This document shows, piece by piece, positions 1 through 11,922 of a DNA stretch of 64,000 nucleotides. Made by a program: the position numbers and the translations under genes. The notes beneath the pieces are model-generated. The model had not been told where the DNA came from, did no database searches, and saw only the letters and a program-made list of their open reading frames with translations. The stretch spans positions 1 through 64,000 of the forward strand of contig JAACJM010000288.1 of NCBI GenBank assembly GCA_013368315.1, written 5' to 3'. This DNA comes from Tetrapyrgos nigripes (lineage: Eukaryota > Basidiomycota > Agaricomycetes > Agaricales > Campanellaceae). Every line of letters begins with the position of its first letter. Within the stretch, counting starts at the first letter, position 1.

Positions 1-1
1 A

Positions 2-699
2 CCTTCGGGTTCAAGCTGGAATATCTGCAAGGAAATGGGATTAGATGGAGAGAAAGTGAGATATAACGCAATAGTTGTGAGTAATTGCTACTCACTGGTT
101 TATTTCACTGACATTTCCATCTAGAGCAGTGCTCATCAACTCTTCTACAAAAGTGGGATGGATATCATGACACCATGGAACGAACAGCCTGTGGCCGACA
201 GAGCAACGTACCAAGACGCAGTGAGTAACTGTGAAGTCGCAATCAGCTAAAAATACTCACAAAGCTCCAGATGCGTAAACGGCACCCTATTCTCAACCGT
301 TTTATCGGGGACTGGGCCACGATCGCCATCGTCAAACAATTTCTCAGTAACCAGCGTGCAAAGCGGTACAACACTGGCACTGCAACCCCACCCGCAAAAT
401 ACACTTATTTGAAGGCAAATGCTGCCAAACGCAACCGCTCGAGCCAACAAAAATCCACCGCCACCAATCCTACCAGTACCCGCAAACGCAAATCTTCATC
501 TACCAGCCAATCACGAAAACGCCTGAGACGTGATGCAGAGTCATCTGGCCATGACTCTAATGATGACGATGAAGAGGATGGGGAAGCAGAGGAGGAGGAG
601 GAGGAGGAGGAGGAGAACTCTGCCAGCAGAAAGGGAAAGCAGCGTGCTGACGAGGACGAACAGAAGGAATGGTCGCAGTCGGAGGATGAGAGTTGTTGA
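2..699 (+). CDS. 3' part of a gene of unknown function, acidic C-terminal tail
   Basis: The 5' end lies outside the window. Three exons are visible, 2-76, 125-220 and 271-699, joined in phase 0 by short introns with donors GTGAGT and acceptors CTAG and CCAG. The joined reading frame gives 199 residues up to the TGA at 697. The second exon contains the stretch PWNEQPVADRATYQDA. The start of the last exon is a compact predicted helical segment, with RKRHPILNRF and WATIAIVKQFL. The C-terminal half is low complexity: a Ser/Thr/Lys/Arg-rich stretch, then a run of about ten glutamates, then a Lys/Glu tail, as in many nuclear or chromatin-associated proteins. I do not recognise a catalytic domain. 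The antisense strand reads as a long serine-rich frame, which is only the shadow of the glutamate codons. The exon joins are well supported; the function is unknown. Confidence 0.6.
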
Positions 700-1609
700 G
701 CACGTTGTTTTGACAGCCGCTCCCACGTCAACAGCGTTCTAGTAATAGCGTAACGTTTTTACTTATCGCTCTTAGTATACTAATTACCATGTCTCCTAAT
801 TAATCGTCTCCCAACGGACAGCGAGCGTAACATTCAAATCAGCCATTCTCTTATAGGCTTGAAAATAGCCACCAGACTACTCATATAAAGGCTATCGTTG
901 AATGAAAAATTAAGCTGCCATTGACTGAATAACAGTCTATTGCGCAGTGATTCTTGAAATTGGCCATAGGCTGATGTGCGTCTCATATAGTGTAGATTGT
1001 AACCTAACATTTAGAATGATACATAACCTATGAGTAAGCTATCGTAGAGTAGAAAGTAGTCTACTACAGCTTGATTGCATAGCGTGAAAAAAATGCTATG
1101 CTATCGGCACAGTGTAACTAGTTACTACATACTCTTCAATACACAAGTTATCCCCCAGCCCAAACTTCACAGCTAAGTCTCCAGCTCTACCCAAACCTAC
1201 CCAGTTCTTCCTAAAGTCCCTGCCAACCCAACTCAGCCCAATCCAACCCTTGTCCTTCGCTGTTTCGACTTTTTGCTGCCTTGCACGCTAAGTTCGATAG
1301 ATCAGCACTGCCCGTGGTCATTAGAGAGTTTCTTGGACTTACCTTGGTTCGAGGAGTTTTCTCTTTGGTTTCATAAACCACTCGTCACAAGCATAGACGG
1401 TACGGTATGAAATACGGCTGACATGGTATACACGGTACATCGGACATAATTACAAGTAAAAGTCAAGTGGGAAATCAAAGAATTCGAGATCAACCTACAG
1501 TACAAACGGCGAGACGCAACAAAGATACAAAGGATACCTTGAATTTGCCTGGGATAGCTGATTGTAAGAGTTCTGATATATGGTTTGCGTTGGAAGGATG
1601 ACTATAAGG
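700..1609. other. Intergenic, no gene seen
   Basis: No open frame of gene-like composition is present on either strand. The stretch is AT-rich near 780-1140. At 1396-1440 there is a small cluster of ACGGTA motifs that recurs at 3040-3195, on the other side of the mobile element at 1.6-2.9 kb. Confidence 0.5.
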
Positions 1610-1618
1610 GTTGAAGCT

Positions 1619-2929
1619 CCCAGTGAAATCCGGTGCTGAGCAGATCTGAGTAGAGCTGAGAATTTTGGCTAAATCTGAGTCGAACTGAGGATTTCTGAGG
1701 GATTTCCTAATTTGGCTTGCTGTGACGTCACCTCAGGCATATCCGACCCTTCTTCTCAACCTCGACGACCTTCTCAGAATTTTTCAAAGCCTTTTCTACT
1801 TAAGCCTAACAACCTCCAACGTCTCTGGAGAAGCTGCTGACGTCAACCCCAAAGGTTCGGCCACATCCCCAAAGTCCGATGCCCCAGATATCGTTTCTTC
1901 CCGTCTCTTCTCCTTACCACCACCATCCCTTCCCCGCCCACTCCCCGCCCAGTCTCCTTCCCCTCTGCTGTCCACATGTGCCCTTCCCATCTTTCATGGC
2001 AACAATTTGATATGTTTCTCCCATCATTGGCGTCTGGTTTGTTTTTGCTGATTGCCGTTGCGTCGCGTGTAAGATGTATCAACGACGACGACGTGGTGCG
2101 TGTTTCGTCGTCTATCTATTCGCTAACGGAAACGCCTATACCTAGGCGGCAGAGGATACGATGAAGGAAGGCGACGTGGAGGGCGGTGTCTGGGAGGATG
2201 GTATCGAAGGTACGTCTTCGGCAACCCCTGTCCAGTAATCTGCTAATCTCAGCCCATATACTTAGGCAGAACAAACCACGATGCGTAACCAGAGGGTGGT
2301 GATAAAAGGTACATAGAAGAGGGTCCTTTCTTGTACTACCGCGCTAATTGCTGCGCATATAGCCAGGCAAAATGCTCGACGCGTAACGAAACCGACTTCG
2401 GTGAATTGTTTCTTACGTCTGCGATTTCGTCGGGCAACAAAACTTATGATTATCGCCTTAGGGCGAGACATGGCGGTGATCTGTTCATGCACATACACTC
2501 ACTTCGTCCCAGTCTGAGGTCTGTGGTGATTTATCCTTTCGAATCTGTTCTACGTGCATAAAATGACTTATTATTTGGTAGGGATTCTTGGAAGCGGGGC
2601 ATTGTATGCATTCAGGTTGGTTGCTCTTGGAGATCTAGAAGCAGTGTGATTTCGGGATCATGGTGTGCTATGTGTACTCCTACTGGAGGTTGTATACTGT
2701 ACTAGGTACTTTGAAATATATGATATTATTGTCCGAAATCGAATAGCCAGAGGGAACGGAAAATCAAGGCATCAAAAGAGCTCAAATCCCTGCCAGATCC
2801 CTCAGTCGTATTCAGCCCCACTCAGCTCAGCTCAGATGGGCTCAAATGGGCTCAAATTTCGTGGCGGGCTCAGCTTTTCTCAGATTTCTCATAAAATCTC
2901 AGTTCGGCTCAGAGTCGGTTCTCACTGAG
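1619..2929. mobile_element. Non-autonomous DNA transposon with CTGAG subterminal repeats
   Basis: The left end starts CCCAGTGAAATCCGG and the reverse complement of the right end starts CTCAGTGAGAACCGA; 17 of the first 23 positions match. Just inside the left end the motif CTGAG occurs about seven times within 90 bases. Just inside the right end its complement CTCAG occurs about ten times within 130 bases. The same 9-mer GTTGAAGCT flanks both ends, at 1610-1618 and 2930-2938, as expected of a target-site duplication. The interior has no transposase-like frame; the proline-rich frame at 1722-2051 looks fortuitous. Terminal inverted repeats with subterminal arrays are typical of hAT, KDZ and Mutator-like elements. 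The 9-bp duplication leaves the superfamily open. Confidence 0.7.
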
Positions 2930-2938
2930 GTTGAAGCT

Positions 2939-4112
2939 ACGCTGAAGTAGGCAAAAAATAGGCTAGGAGCGCCGAAAATTTTTTGGAAAATTTGATGGGC
3001 GCTTATTCCTTTCTGGGCATATTACATAATCAACTGCCTTAAAAGGGAAGGTTCCACGGCTCACCCGTACTTTACCACCAACGGTTGTAACCACATTACG
3101 GTATATCCCCTTCTCCATACCGTACCGTAAGCGTTTCTTCAAGAAATCCTGACGGTACGGCACCCGTTACCGTATGAACCGTCTACACGGTGGCGGCTCA
3201 CAACCCTAGCGTAGATGCGCTACTTAGAGGTAGGGAATAGGGGTGTGGGGGGTGTAGGAATTTGACAGCTAGCAAAATTGATTTGAACCCTTGCCGCTCC
3301 CGCCTACCGTACTCGTACTTCTCGGGTTACTTGCTATCATATCTATCTTGTTCATACATAATATGTAATTGAACACTTCTTCACTCCTTTACTCACTACG
3401 TACACCCCAACAGATATGTACATGCCACAAGCTGTGTAAGTATCCCTTAGAGTTCTCCGTCATAAGACGATTTCTAATAACCGTAGGGTTCATGATCTTA
3501 AGGCATGCCCACCGGGAAAGCAACCCCCTCTGAAGTGTTCGTCGACGGTCGTTCGTGGTCAGCCTGCTTGATGGAGAAAGACCCACAAGGCATAGACTTA
3601 AGCGAGACGTGCGCCATCAACGTTCGGATTTGTCCCAAAACTCAAAAAGAAAAAGATGCGTACATAGCTATCTCTACTTCTGCAGTTTTATCACAGTCGA
3701 TAAAAGCTTCGATAGTATAAACGGGTTTCATCAAACATTGAGTGCGAGTGGCTCGAGTCTCTTACTAGTCGAGTGATTACTATGATAAGCCCAAGTTGGC
3801 GGGGGGAATCCGATCTGAAATTCTCAAATAAACACAGCGGTAGAAGCCTACTATAATGAGGGACCAATACTTGGCTGACAGATATTTGATGTCGTGAGCA
3901 GCTGCTATGCAAATAACCATGCGTGCTATCGCGGAAGAGCGGGAAGAGGAAGAAAGGGAGTCTATTACCCGGGTTGAAATTTCTCAAGCCAATTCCGATG
4001 GAAATTGTCAAATGATCACCTAGACATATGCTTTGGGCGGTAAGAGTTCGTCTCCAGCATATGCATTGAGTATGTAGCTGTGAGCGGAGATATTTATTAC
4101 TCACGCTTGTCG
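2939..4112. other. Intergenic with a TACCGT-rich patch
   Basis: Bases 3040-3195 are dense in CCGTACCGT, ACGGTACGG and TTACCGTATG, partly as inverted copies. Near 3415 a short frame starting MYMPQAV runs into a GTAAGT donor and a TAG acceptor at about 3487, which could be a small spliced transcript, but the product would be tiny and is not recognisable. No other gene-like frame was seen. Confidence 0.4.
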
Positions 4113-4120
4113 TATAAAAA
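4113..4120 (+). promoter_or_regulatory. TATA box of the carboxylesterase gene
   Basis: TATAAAAA lies 39 bases upstream of the ATG at 4159. The sequence fits a core promoter element and nothing else in the 100 bases upstream does as well. Confidence 0.55.
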
Positions 4121-4158
4121 GCTCTGATAGACGTTTATCGACTGTTCTTGGGGCCCCA

Positions 4159-6424
4159 ATGGCAATGAAGGGTGCATTTCTGTCCCTTTGCACGTCCGTA
4201 ATTCTCGCGGTGGTGACGGCTCAAGCCCCACAAATCCAACTTGGGAACACCACGTTGATTGGGAGGGCTACGCCGCTTCTCCATGTTGATTTCTTTGGAG
4301 GTGAATATGTTTCGACGACGACTTGATTCAGGATTTGACATTGTCGCGTGAATTTGTAGGAATTCCTTTCGCCGAGCCGCCACTTGGAAATTTACGCTTA
4401 AAACCGCCAGTTTTGAAGACGAACCTCGACGCCGAGACGTTTGATGCATCCAACTTTGGCTTGGCATGTTTTCAGCAGGTAAGTGCCGTCTACTTACACC
4501 CACAGATGTAGTCTTTACTGAAAGATTCATCTAGGGTGTGCCAGCTCAAGGCATGTCTGAAGACTGCTTAACCATCAATATCTTCCGACCTTCCGACGTA
4601 CCAACCGACGTCAAACTCCCTGTACTCTTTTGGTACGTCATGCCATTCTACAGCTGGAAGATTTCTGAGGTGGATTTTGACATGAAAGGACCTTTGGCGG
4701 AGGATTCGACAGTGGTAGTGCCAGTATATACAATGGATCTGGGATCGTTGCTCAAAGTCTCGTTCGGGTAAGTACGGTCTTCAACCCCTCCATTCCAGTG
4801 CTTTCTGACGAAGAATTGAGTGAAGGGAACGCCATTGGTCTACGTCAACTTCAATTATCGACTAGGTGCTCTAGGATTCCCTCAAGGCCAGGAGGCTGAC
4901 GACCGCAAAGCGCTGAATTTGGCCATAAAGGATCAACATGCGGCACTCCAATGGGTCCAGGAAAATATAGAGCTTTTCGGCGGAGACAAGACAAAGGTAA
5001 GTTGATCTGTATGCCTCGCCTCCTCGAGGAAGTCATCTAATTGTTCCTACAGGTGACAGCCTTTGGAGAGAGTGCAGGAGCGATCATGACTGCTATCTCT
5101 TTCCTCGATCCGGATTTCAGTAAACTGGCGCGAGCCGCTGTGAGTGCCCACTGCGTATTGTGCGCTATAAATAACCAACTCCAAAAATAACATCAGATAT
5201 TCGAGTCTGGGAGCCAAGCTACTGCTTCCACTTTCAATGCAGCGAGACGGCAAAACTCATGGGAAGCTTTCGTTGGAGGCGTACCTGGATGCGCAAATCT
5301 TGCCAAGACTGATCATACCTTCGCTTGCCTTCAGAATGCAACGAGTGAAGAGATATTCGAGGGAGTGAACGCTTCGCTGATGAACCCGACAGAGCACTTA
5401 CCTTTCGATCCCACTATTGATGGACCCGGTGGTGTCTATCCCGATTACCCATCTCGTTTATTCGCGCGAGGCCATTTCGCCAAGCTACCTTTCATTGCTG
5501 GGACAAATTTGGATGAAGGTATGTTGTATATATGATTTCAAGAGCAATATCTTATTCAGTAGCGAATTAGGCACCTTATTCACTCTTCCTGGTCCCAATT
5601 ACACGACAGAAGTCATAGAGAGTTTCGTCGTTGCAAATTTCTCGCCACCTCTGGTTTCAACTCAGTCCTTTGACGACGCCGTGAAGCAATTAGTTGCACT
5701 GTACCCTGAGGATCCAGCTTTAGGTTCTCCTTTCAATACAGGTAACGAAACGTTCGGTTTAGTTCCTGGCTATAAGCGAGCTGCTGCCTTGAGTTAGTGC
5801 CTTCAAGACACAGGTATCATCTTCTACTGATGAAGATCTTTAGGTGGCGACATCGGCTTCGAGTCTCAGCGTCGATTGTGGATTCAAACTGCGAGTAACG
5901 CAGGTGTGAAGACATTCGGATATCTTTTCACTCAACCTCAAGCTGGTTCTGGTCACCTCGGGGGTAAGATTTTGATTTCGCTGACACTGCGTAACGATCT
6001 AATTTATTACCTAGTCTTCCATTCATCGGAGGTTGCATATGTATACGGTGGTGTCGAAAACCCCACTCCGTCTGATGCTACGTTGAGCTCAAATATGATG
6101 GATTACTGGATATCTTTCGCCACAAGCTTAGACCCCAACGATGGCAAGGGCTTGAGTCGTACGTTCCTTCGATGCGTTCTTCTTTCACTGATTTGAACAT
6201 TACGTGTTTGACCAGGTCCCGAATGGCCACAGTATACACCCAACAATCAGGTAAGCACCTTCGTCGTCCTCAGCTTTGGGTCTTTACTTAGCAGGGCTTA
6301 TCACAAGGTGATCATTCAACTCAATGGCGACAATCTCACTGCTATCCCGGACGACTATCGCAAAGAGCAAAGTGATTTCATCAATTTGATGCCTCTCACC
6401 TTCCATCACAGGCGTTCTCTGTAG
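4159..6424 (+). CDS. Secreted carboxylesterase / Candida rugosa-type lipase
   Basis: Type-B carboxylesterase with an alpha/beta hydrolase fold, predicted to hydrolyse carboxylic esters or lipids outside the cell. Exons: 4159-4300, 4360-4478, 4535-4632, 4689-4767, 4826-4996, 5053-5139, 5197-5518, 5571-5792, 5844-5963, 6015-6158, 6216-6250, 6308-6424. All joins keep frame and give 551 residues, the usual length for the family. Residues 1-21 form a signal peptide (SVILAVVTAQA). The oxyanion loop GGGF is at 123-126 and the nucleophile elbow GESAG at 208-212, with Ser210. The acid is Glu339 in LDEGT and the histidine is His456 in VFHSSE. The SEDCLTINIF signature with its paired cysteine is present. 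The gene is intact. An in-frame alternative ATG lies six bases downstream. Lipase versus esterase cannot be decided from sequence alone. Confidence 0.93.
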
Positions 6425-6605
6425 AGCTATTTATTAGTCGATGATCTCACATATGTAGCATACCCCGTGTAAAAACAAGTGCTACACGCAAAGTGCATGT
6501 CTTCTACGTCCATTCCTTGGTGCTTTCAGCAACAGGGACAATTCCATACGCCAAAAAGCTCTTCCATATCCTGGGTTACCGTGATGCCCTTCCTTGAAGC
6601 AAAAT

Positions 6606-6706
6606 TGTCCACGCCCAGGATTGAACTGGAGACCCTTGCATACCTCTCATGCCGCGGGTTAAAGATAGCCCATAAGTACAATGCTCTACCACTGAGCTAC
6701 GCGGAC
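6606..6706 (-). tRNA. tRNA-Ile(UAU) with a 29-nt intron
   Basis: On the minus strand the acceptor stem GTCCGCG pairs with CGTGGAC, with one G-T pair, followed by discriminator A. The D arm is GCTC AGTGGTA GAGC. The anticodon stem TTGTA/TGCAA encloses a loop with T33, anticodon TAT at 6672-6674 and G37. A 29-nt insertion follows position 37, the canonical site of nuclear tRNA introns. The T arm is TCCAG TTCAATC CTGGG. The A and B boxes are both present. tRNA-Ile(UAU) genes commonly carry introns in fungi. Confidence 0.9.
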
Positions 6707-9700
6707 GATGGGGAAGAGCCCGAGAAATCGCCCCCAAATGTCTTCTGCAAGTACAACGGTTTTGATATATAAGTATTGACGGAGCCTCTTATTCTGATAT
6801 TGTCTCTGGGAACATTGGGCAGAGCAGCATCAAAGATGGAGAAGGAAGAGCGTTTAGAAGCTCATTCCGCTCAAGCCACTACTCCGGGGAACGCTGGGTC
6901 CAGACTCGGTCCAGACCAGTTTCACCACGTGCCTGTGCACCTCTTTTCCAGCTACCACCACCTCTTGCCATCGATATCTCAGCCTCTCCGCCTTTTTTCC
7001 AAATTACGAGTACTAGCTCTTATTCTACTCGCATTGAATGCTTCGCCTTCCGAATACTTCGCTCAGACGCTCGTCAATGACCCAAGACGCGATTCGTCTC
7101 GCTCTAGGATCTGGTTTATCAATAATTCTGATGTTTTTAATCTGATTGGCCACTTAGAATTGCTTTACTCGTAGTTCGTACTTGCTGCGGAAACTTTGCC
7201 TATGATTGTCTGTCTGATCTCCGTACCAAAACATGGACTGCAGAATATAACTGTTCTCAATTCAACTTGAAGCTGACATTGTAGGTTTCTCTTGAGCACT
7301 GTGGGCTTCTGGGTTTCAACGAAGGTGATTGTGGACTCTATTTTACGTCTATATAAATCTTTTTTTGACGCATTTGGCCTTCTCTACTATGCTTAGGCCC
7401 AATCCTTGAACTTCTTATCTCACCTGGTACTCAGCGTTCTCAACAAATGCGCAGACGTCACTTTACCATTCTCATTGTCAAGACCCCTTGCACACGAGTT
7501 CATGACCACGATAAAGCCGTACTCCGTTATCGTCCTATGTGGTTTTTCGCAATGAATACTATCGTCAACTTTTGCGTCATTTTGAAAGGAGTTTCCTCCC
7601 CCCTCTCCACTCTTGCGCATGGACCTCTGTTGCTCAGTCTTCTAACCCCAAAATGTAAGCAACAGGAAGCTCTTTCTCGTTGGAACTCGTGCTAATTGTC
7701 TAATTATGCGGCCATCGACATCAAACATCTCATGGACTTGGTCTCGACGTAGATTGGCGGATGGCATCAGAGGAGTAGCTGAGTATCAACTTCGTTCGCC
7801 CTTTCAGAACAATATGCTTGACTTTTGCACTACCCAACCACTGACACCGCGGATATCTTCAGTTGCCATCAGTTCTCCTCGGAATCCAGGTATGCGCACG
7901 ATCCTGCACGGTCTCAAGCCGGTCTTCTAGAGGATTTTCTGACCATGGTTTACGCCAGCAATTGAGACTTGTTGTATATGGTGCTCGCCTCGTGCATAGA
8001 GCAGAGAAATATTCGTTCTATGTGGTCATTTTGGTGAGTATTTTTTCTACGTATCATAACTTCGTCCTGCGTCACTGGTTTGATGGGGTATACTCCCTAC
8101 TACGTAGAGCTCCAAGAACCCTGAGACACAAGGACGAGTCAGGAAAGATATTACAGTATATTGACGTGAAGTTGGAGGCCTGATATGCTGATGACCCTGA
8201 CGTCTATTCAATCACGCTTCGATTGACACCCGTGCCGCTCCCGTGAATCTATCATCTACGTGATTGGGAAGAACTTTAGGGGGACCATTATAGCACGACC
8301 CGCGACCGCCGACGACAGCCAACGCATCAAGAAGACCGTTACAGGGGACAAAACTCGTCTCAATTCTCGCTTGTAAATCTTTCAATTATGAACGCAGTAT
8401 TCGGTATACATACGGACAGATTTACCTGGAAGGACCCGGAGGTACGGTGCCGTTATTCGCTGCCATTGTTCTGCTCTCAAATTTTTATTCAATGATTTTC
8501 GACATGAACTGTCGAGCGTATTCCAATGCGAGTCCTGACTCATGTCTCGGTAAGGTAATACCTTCCAAAAATTTGTTCCATTAGGAACCGTAAAACTGAC
8601 ATACGGCTGATAGGCGGGTTTTAATTGTCTGCGTTGTTTTCCTCGACTTCTTTGAAGTAATACTTATGTCTTCAGGTATGTATATCTTTTTTTCGGCGTT
8701 TTCTGGAACGTCTGACAGCCTTGTGCAAAAGTTCTAATTTTACTCTTGCTGAATAGAATCTATTTTTCGGGCTCGGAGAGGATGAGTGCCTTTGAACTTC
8801 GAAAATAACCCTTTTTCTGGGCAATTGCTTCCGCTCTCACTTTCGACTGGATGCAGACATCCCCTCCGCCGTTACATTCAGGACCATGAACCCTTGGCAA
8901 GTGCTTCAGTCTCCTGCTCTCCAATCTTGTCAAATAAAATCACTTCTTTCCGCGTCTTGCTTTCATTGCACCGTGATGTAGCTTCAAAATTTTGTGCAGC
9001 TTCTGCTGACCAAAGCTTCACGTCAGATGAGATTGTTCTCAGCTCGAGTCCCAGTGTTCTGTCTTCAGCTTGCCTCTAGAGGAAGTTTGGATGAATACAG
9101 CTCTTAGGTACGTATACTAGGAATTTTTAATTTGGATTCCTCTGGACTCTTCTGAATTTTCGCAGGCGGGCATGTGTGTTCTTCCATGCATTCCTCGTCG
9201 TTCTAGGGCGGGAACGTGTCGGTGTTCGTCGCGGGGTGGTTTTCATTTCCAGGTTCAACGTATGCTTCGTACGTTTACTAGTATGACTAGATTTCTTCGA
9301 ATTCTGACCGGAAGCCCGACGAATATCGGAGTGGGTACGTAGTAGTATTCGGACTACTCTTACTTGCGCGACACTTTAGCTTCCATTTCGGGTGACGGTC
9401 AGATAGTGACTCTACAGTCTGCGCACCGTGTTTAAGCTGTGAGGTACGGGGGTTCCTTCTAATGTTCGTTGGCAATACGCCATCGTTGATTCAGATGCTG
9501 ATGCTCGTCACTCATGACTACTGAACCCCAGATTGTCAGACTAGAAATGAACTTCTGGTACCGACTCGAAGTTTACTCAAGGTCTCAAACAGTCAAGCCC
9601 TCTAGAAGCCATCCGATGATCCTCATGAACAAAGTGAGTGTGAGGCATTTTAGGCTGATTTAGGAGTTCAGTTCCCTTTTTCTAGTTTCAGCGTTCCTCA

Positions 9701-10523
9701 ACCAAGTATTGAGGAACGCTGATAATTATCACGGGCCCCAAATCTCTCCGACTCGGGAAGAATGCATCGCTGACCTTGTCTTGGACTAAGAACGATTCAT
9801 TCTTAGCTTGGTTTGTACTGACGGCCTTCTGGCAATCCGTGGTACGGTTGGTTCCTGAAAAATGCACGTAGATGCTTGGCGTCTGAGAACAGCAATCGTG
9901 TATGTACGTCTTCTTGAATAATCATTATCTATACCACCCGCCTCTCTAAGCCTGGCCTCATTCTCTAGCAGAAGCATTTGCGCATAAGGGCTGGAAGGTT
10001 CCAGTCCTTCTCGACTAGTGTTAGTCGACGATCTCTCGTTATCATTTTACTTATTCGTTTCTTTGATTCCATTGACTTATCGAGTCGGCTTTTTCGACAG
10101 ACGTAGCGGTTACGCTATTTTTGGACCTCCCTTGCATTTTGAAGAGGTAAACAACTGCTGTATATGCGACACAGCTCGGGTGAAATGTCAGACCATTTTT
10201 TTTGATTCACACGGTCTTGCGACCGGTACCCCAAAAACAGCCTCCATGCGATCTGCAATGTGTTTTCTCCGTATAGCGGGCTCTGAGACCGCTCATTGGT
10301 TCAGGTGTTTATGTAAAAATGATTTTTGGTTGTGATTTTATATTGTCACACCCCAGAGGACACGAGTCACGGACTTGCCGGTGAAGACAAGGATTCTCGT
10401 AAGCATCTTTAGCGCCTTCACAGCCCTTGATTTACGCGACGGGTGGAGCGCAGAAGATCTGCTTTTGGTGAGGCGGTTTATTTCATTTGATCCCTTACGT
10501 GGAAGGCCGTCCGAGACGAGTAG
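6707..10523. other. Long stretch without a convincing gene
   Basis: Only short frames without recognisable domains, start context or consistent splice pairs are present, the longest being 132 codons at 6776-7174. Local T-rich and C-rich patches occur around 8660-9060. A 14-bp-arm hairpin is listed separately at 9688. A non-coding RNA gene or an untranslated leader cannot be excluded. Confidence 0.4.
9688..9722. repeat. Perfect 14-bp inverted repeat, 7-nt loop
   Basis: TCAGCGTTCCTCAA is followed by a 7-base spacer and its exact reverse complement TTGAGGAACGCTGA. No flanking target duplication or coding frame is associated with it. Confidence 0.7.
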
Positions 10524-10530
10524 TATATAA
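10524..10530 (+). promoter_or_regulatory. TATA box of the DUF6699 gene at 10.6 kb
   Basis: TATATAA lies 84 bases upstream of the ATG at 10615, a usual TATA-to-start distance for a fungal gene with a short leader. Confidence 0.5.
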
Positions 10531-10614
10531 CCAGCGTTGGTTGCTACCCATCTTTCCTTCGTTCCTCCCTCAAGGTATCACCGGATTGGACTCTCTTCCC
10601 CTCCCGTTACGATT

Positions 10615-11922
10615 ATGGCTTCCTATCTACGCAATCTGTTTGGAAGCTCGTCATCGCGTCCCACTTCACAGCGGTCTCAGTCTTCCTCTTCCAAGTCTCA
10701 CCACCGTACGCGTTCAGTCCCGAGTCCCATCAATACAAACACAGCCTACGTGTATAATGGCGTTCCATCCTCAGCTGCTCCAGCCAGTGCAGCGCCCGGT
10801 TATACGTCGTCCTCTGGCACTCGGAGTCATAGTCCTACAACGTCAAGAACGACCAGACCCTCTCCGTTACGATACAACACTTACGACTCTTCTACGATTT
10901 CATCGAAGACACGTCCAACTCGTCCTCTTCCCTCTTCGAGCCATGGCTCTATCTCTTACAAGTCAGGAGACGCTTGTACGTCTTCGGTTTCCACGCTCTT
11001 AACGCCACTCGGACTAACCAGCTTGTTGACCCAGACCTTCCTTATCCAATCTATACACCAACAGCAACATCAACGTATAGTTCACGTTCTAATTCAAACT
11101 CATCTATGGCTCCTCCATCCGCCGCTTCAGGATACGCTCCCTCTCACCGGCCCGCAGCCCCTCGGACATCTAGTTCGACAAGTGTTGCGTCAAGACCGGC
11201 GTTAAAGCAGACACATACATGGCATGGTCATGGCTCTAAAGCTGATGGTCCAAGTACGTCCTCTCTACACTCCTTTTGTTCCACCTGCCTAAACCTCTCC
11301 ACTAGAACACCATGTTTCTTTTGTCAACCCAAACCGTCCTCAGACTCTCCATATGCACCCACTTCTCGCCGCTTCCTCTCACAGTCGCGCTCCCATCTCC
11401 TATGATGTCATATATCCTCCCTCTGCTCAAACCGTAGTTGACAGGACTACCCGAACCGCGGTACCATCTCATACCCTCACTCAACCCGCTACCGATCCCC
11501 CTACCAAGGGTACACTTGTCCTTCGTAGTGACAAGTTCCCTTGGCCAGTTGTTGTTCAGCCCTCGTTCGAAAATCCGCGAAAATCCGCGGCAAAATTCTA
11601 CTTGGGCGAATCCAGTTCCTCTCATCATTCTCACTCGTTAACTCAAGGTCTACCTGTTACAAACAATGACCTCATCCGAGCTATCCATCTTACCCTTTCT
11701 GCCCGTGTTACCAGAGAAGAATGGGATGCACTCGGTAAAGGGTCTCGGGCTCAGAGGAAAGTTACTCGGGCGTATGAAAAGAGGACAAGACTTATGGGTG
11801 ATAAGGAAGGCGGTGTAAGGAGGGTAGATTGGTTGGGAGAGAAGACGAGGTTGATTGGCATTGAGGTGGATAAGACGGCGAGCGAGACGGGAGTTGCCAA
11901 GTTGGTCTTTGGGAGGCCTTGA
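10615..11922 (+). CDS. DUF6699-domain protein, serine-rich N-terminus
   Basis: Exons 10615-10975, 11035-11253 and 11306-11922 join in frame and encode 398 residues. The first intron has the branch-like motif GACTAAC and acceptor CCCAG. Residues 1 to about 195 are low complexity, rich in Ser, Thr, Pro and Arg. The C-terminal 200 residues carry the DUF6699 pattern: MHPLLAA, a segment ending ISYDVIYPP, FPWPVVVQP, a helix ending in VTREEWDALG, then GGVRRVDWLG and TRLIGIEV. DUF6699 proteins are common in Agaricomycetes and their biochemical role is unknown. The final motifs match those of the genes at 15.2, 18.9 and 30.3 kb, so this is an older paralogue of that family. No signal peptide or membrane segment is seen. 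Confidence 0.78.

Noticed and set aside
405..731. Serine-rich 108-codon frame on the minus strand
   Set aside because: It is the antisense of the glutamate/aspartate-rich tail of the gene at 2-699, whose exons join cleanly.
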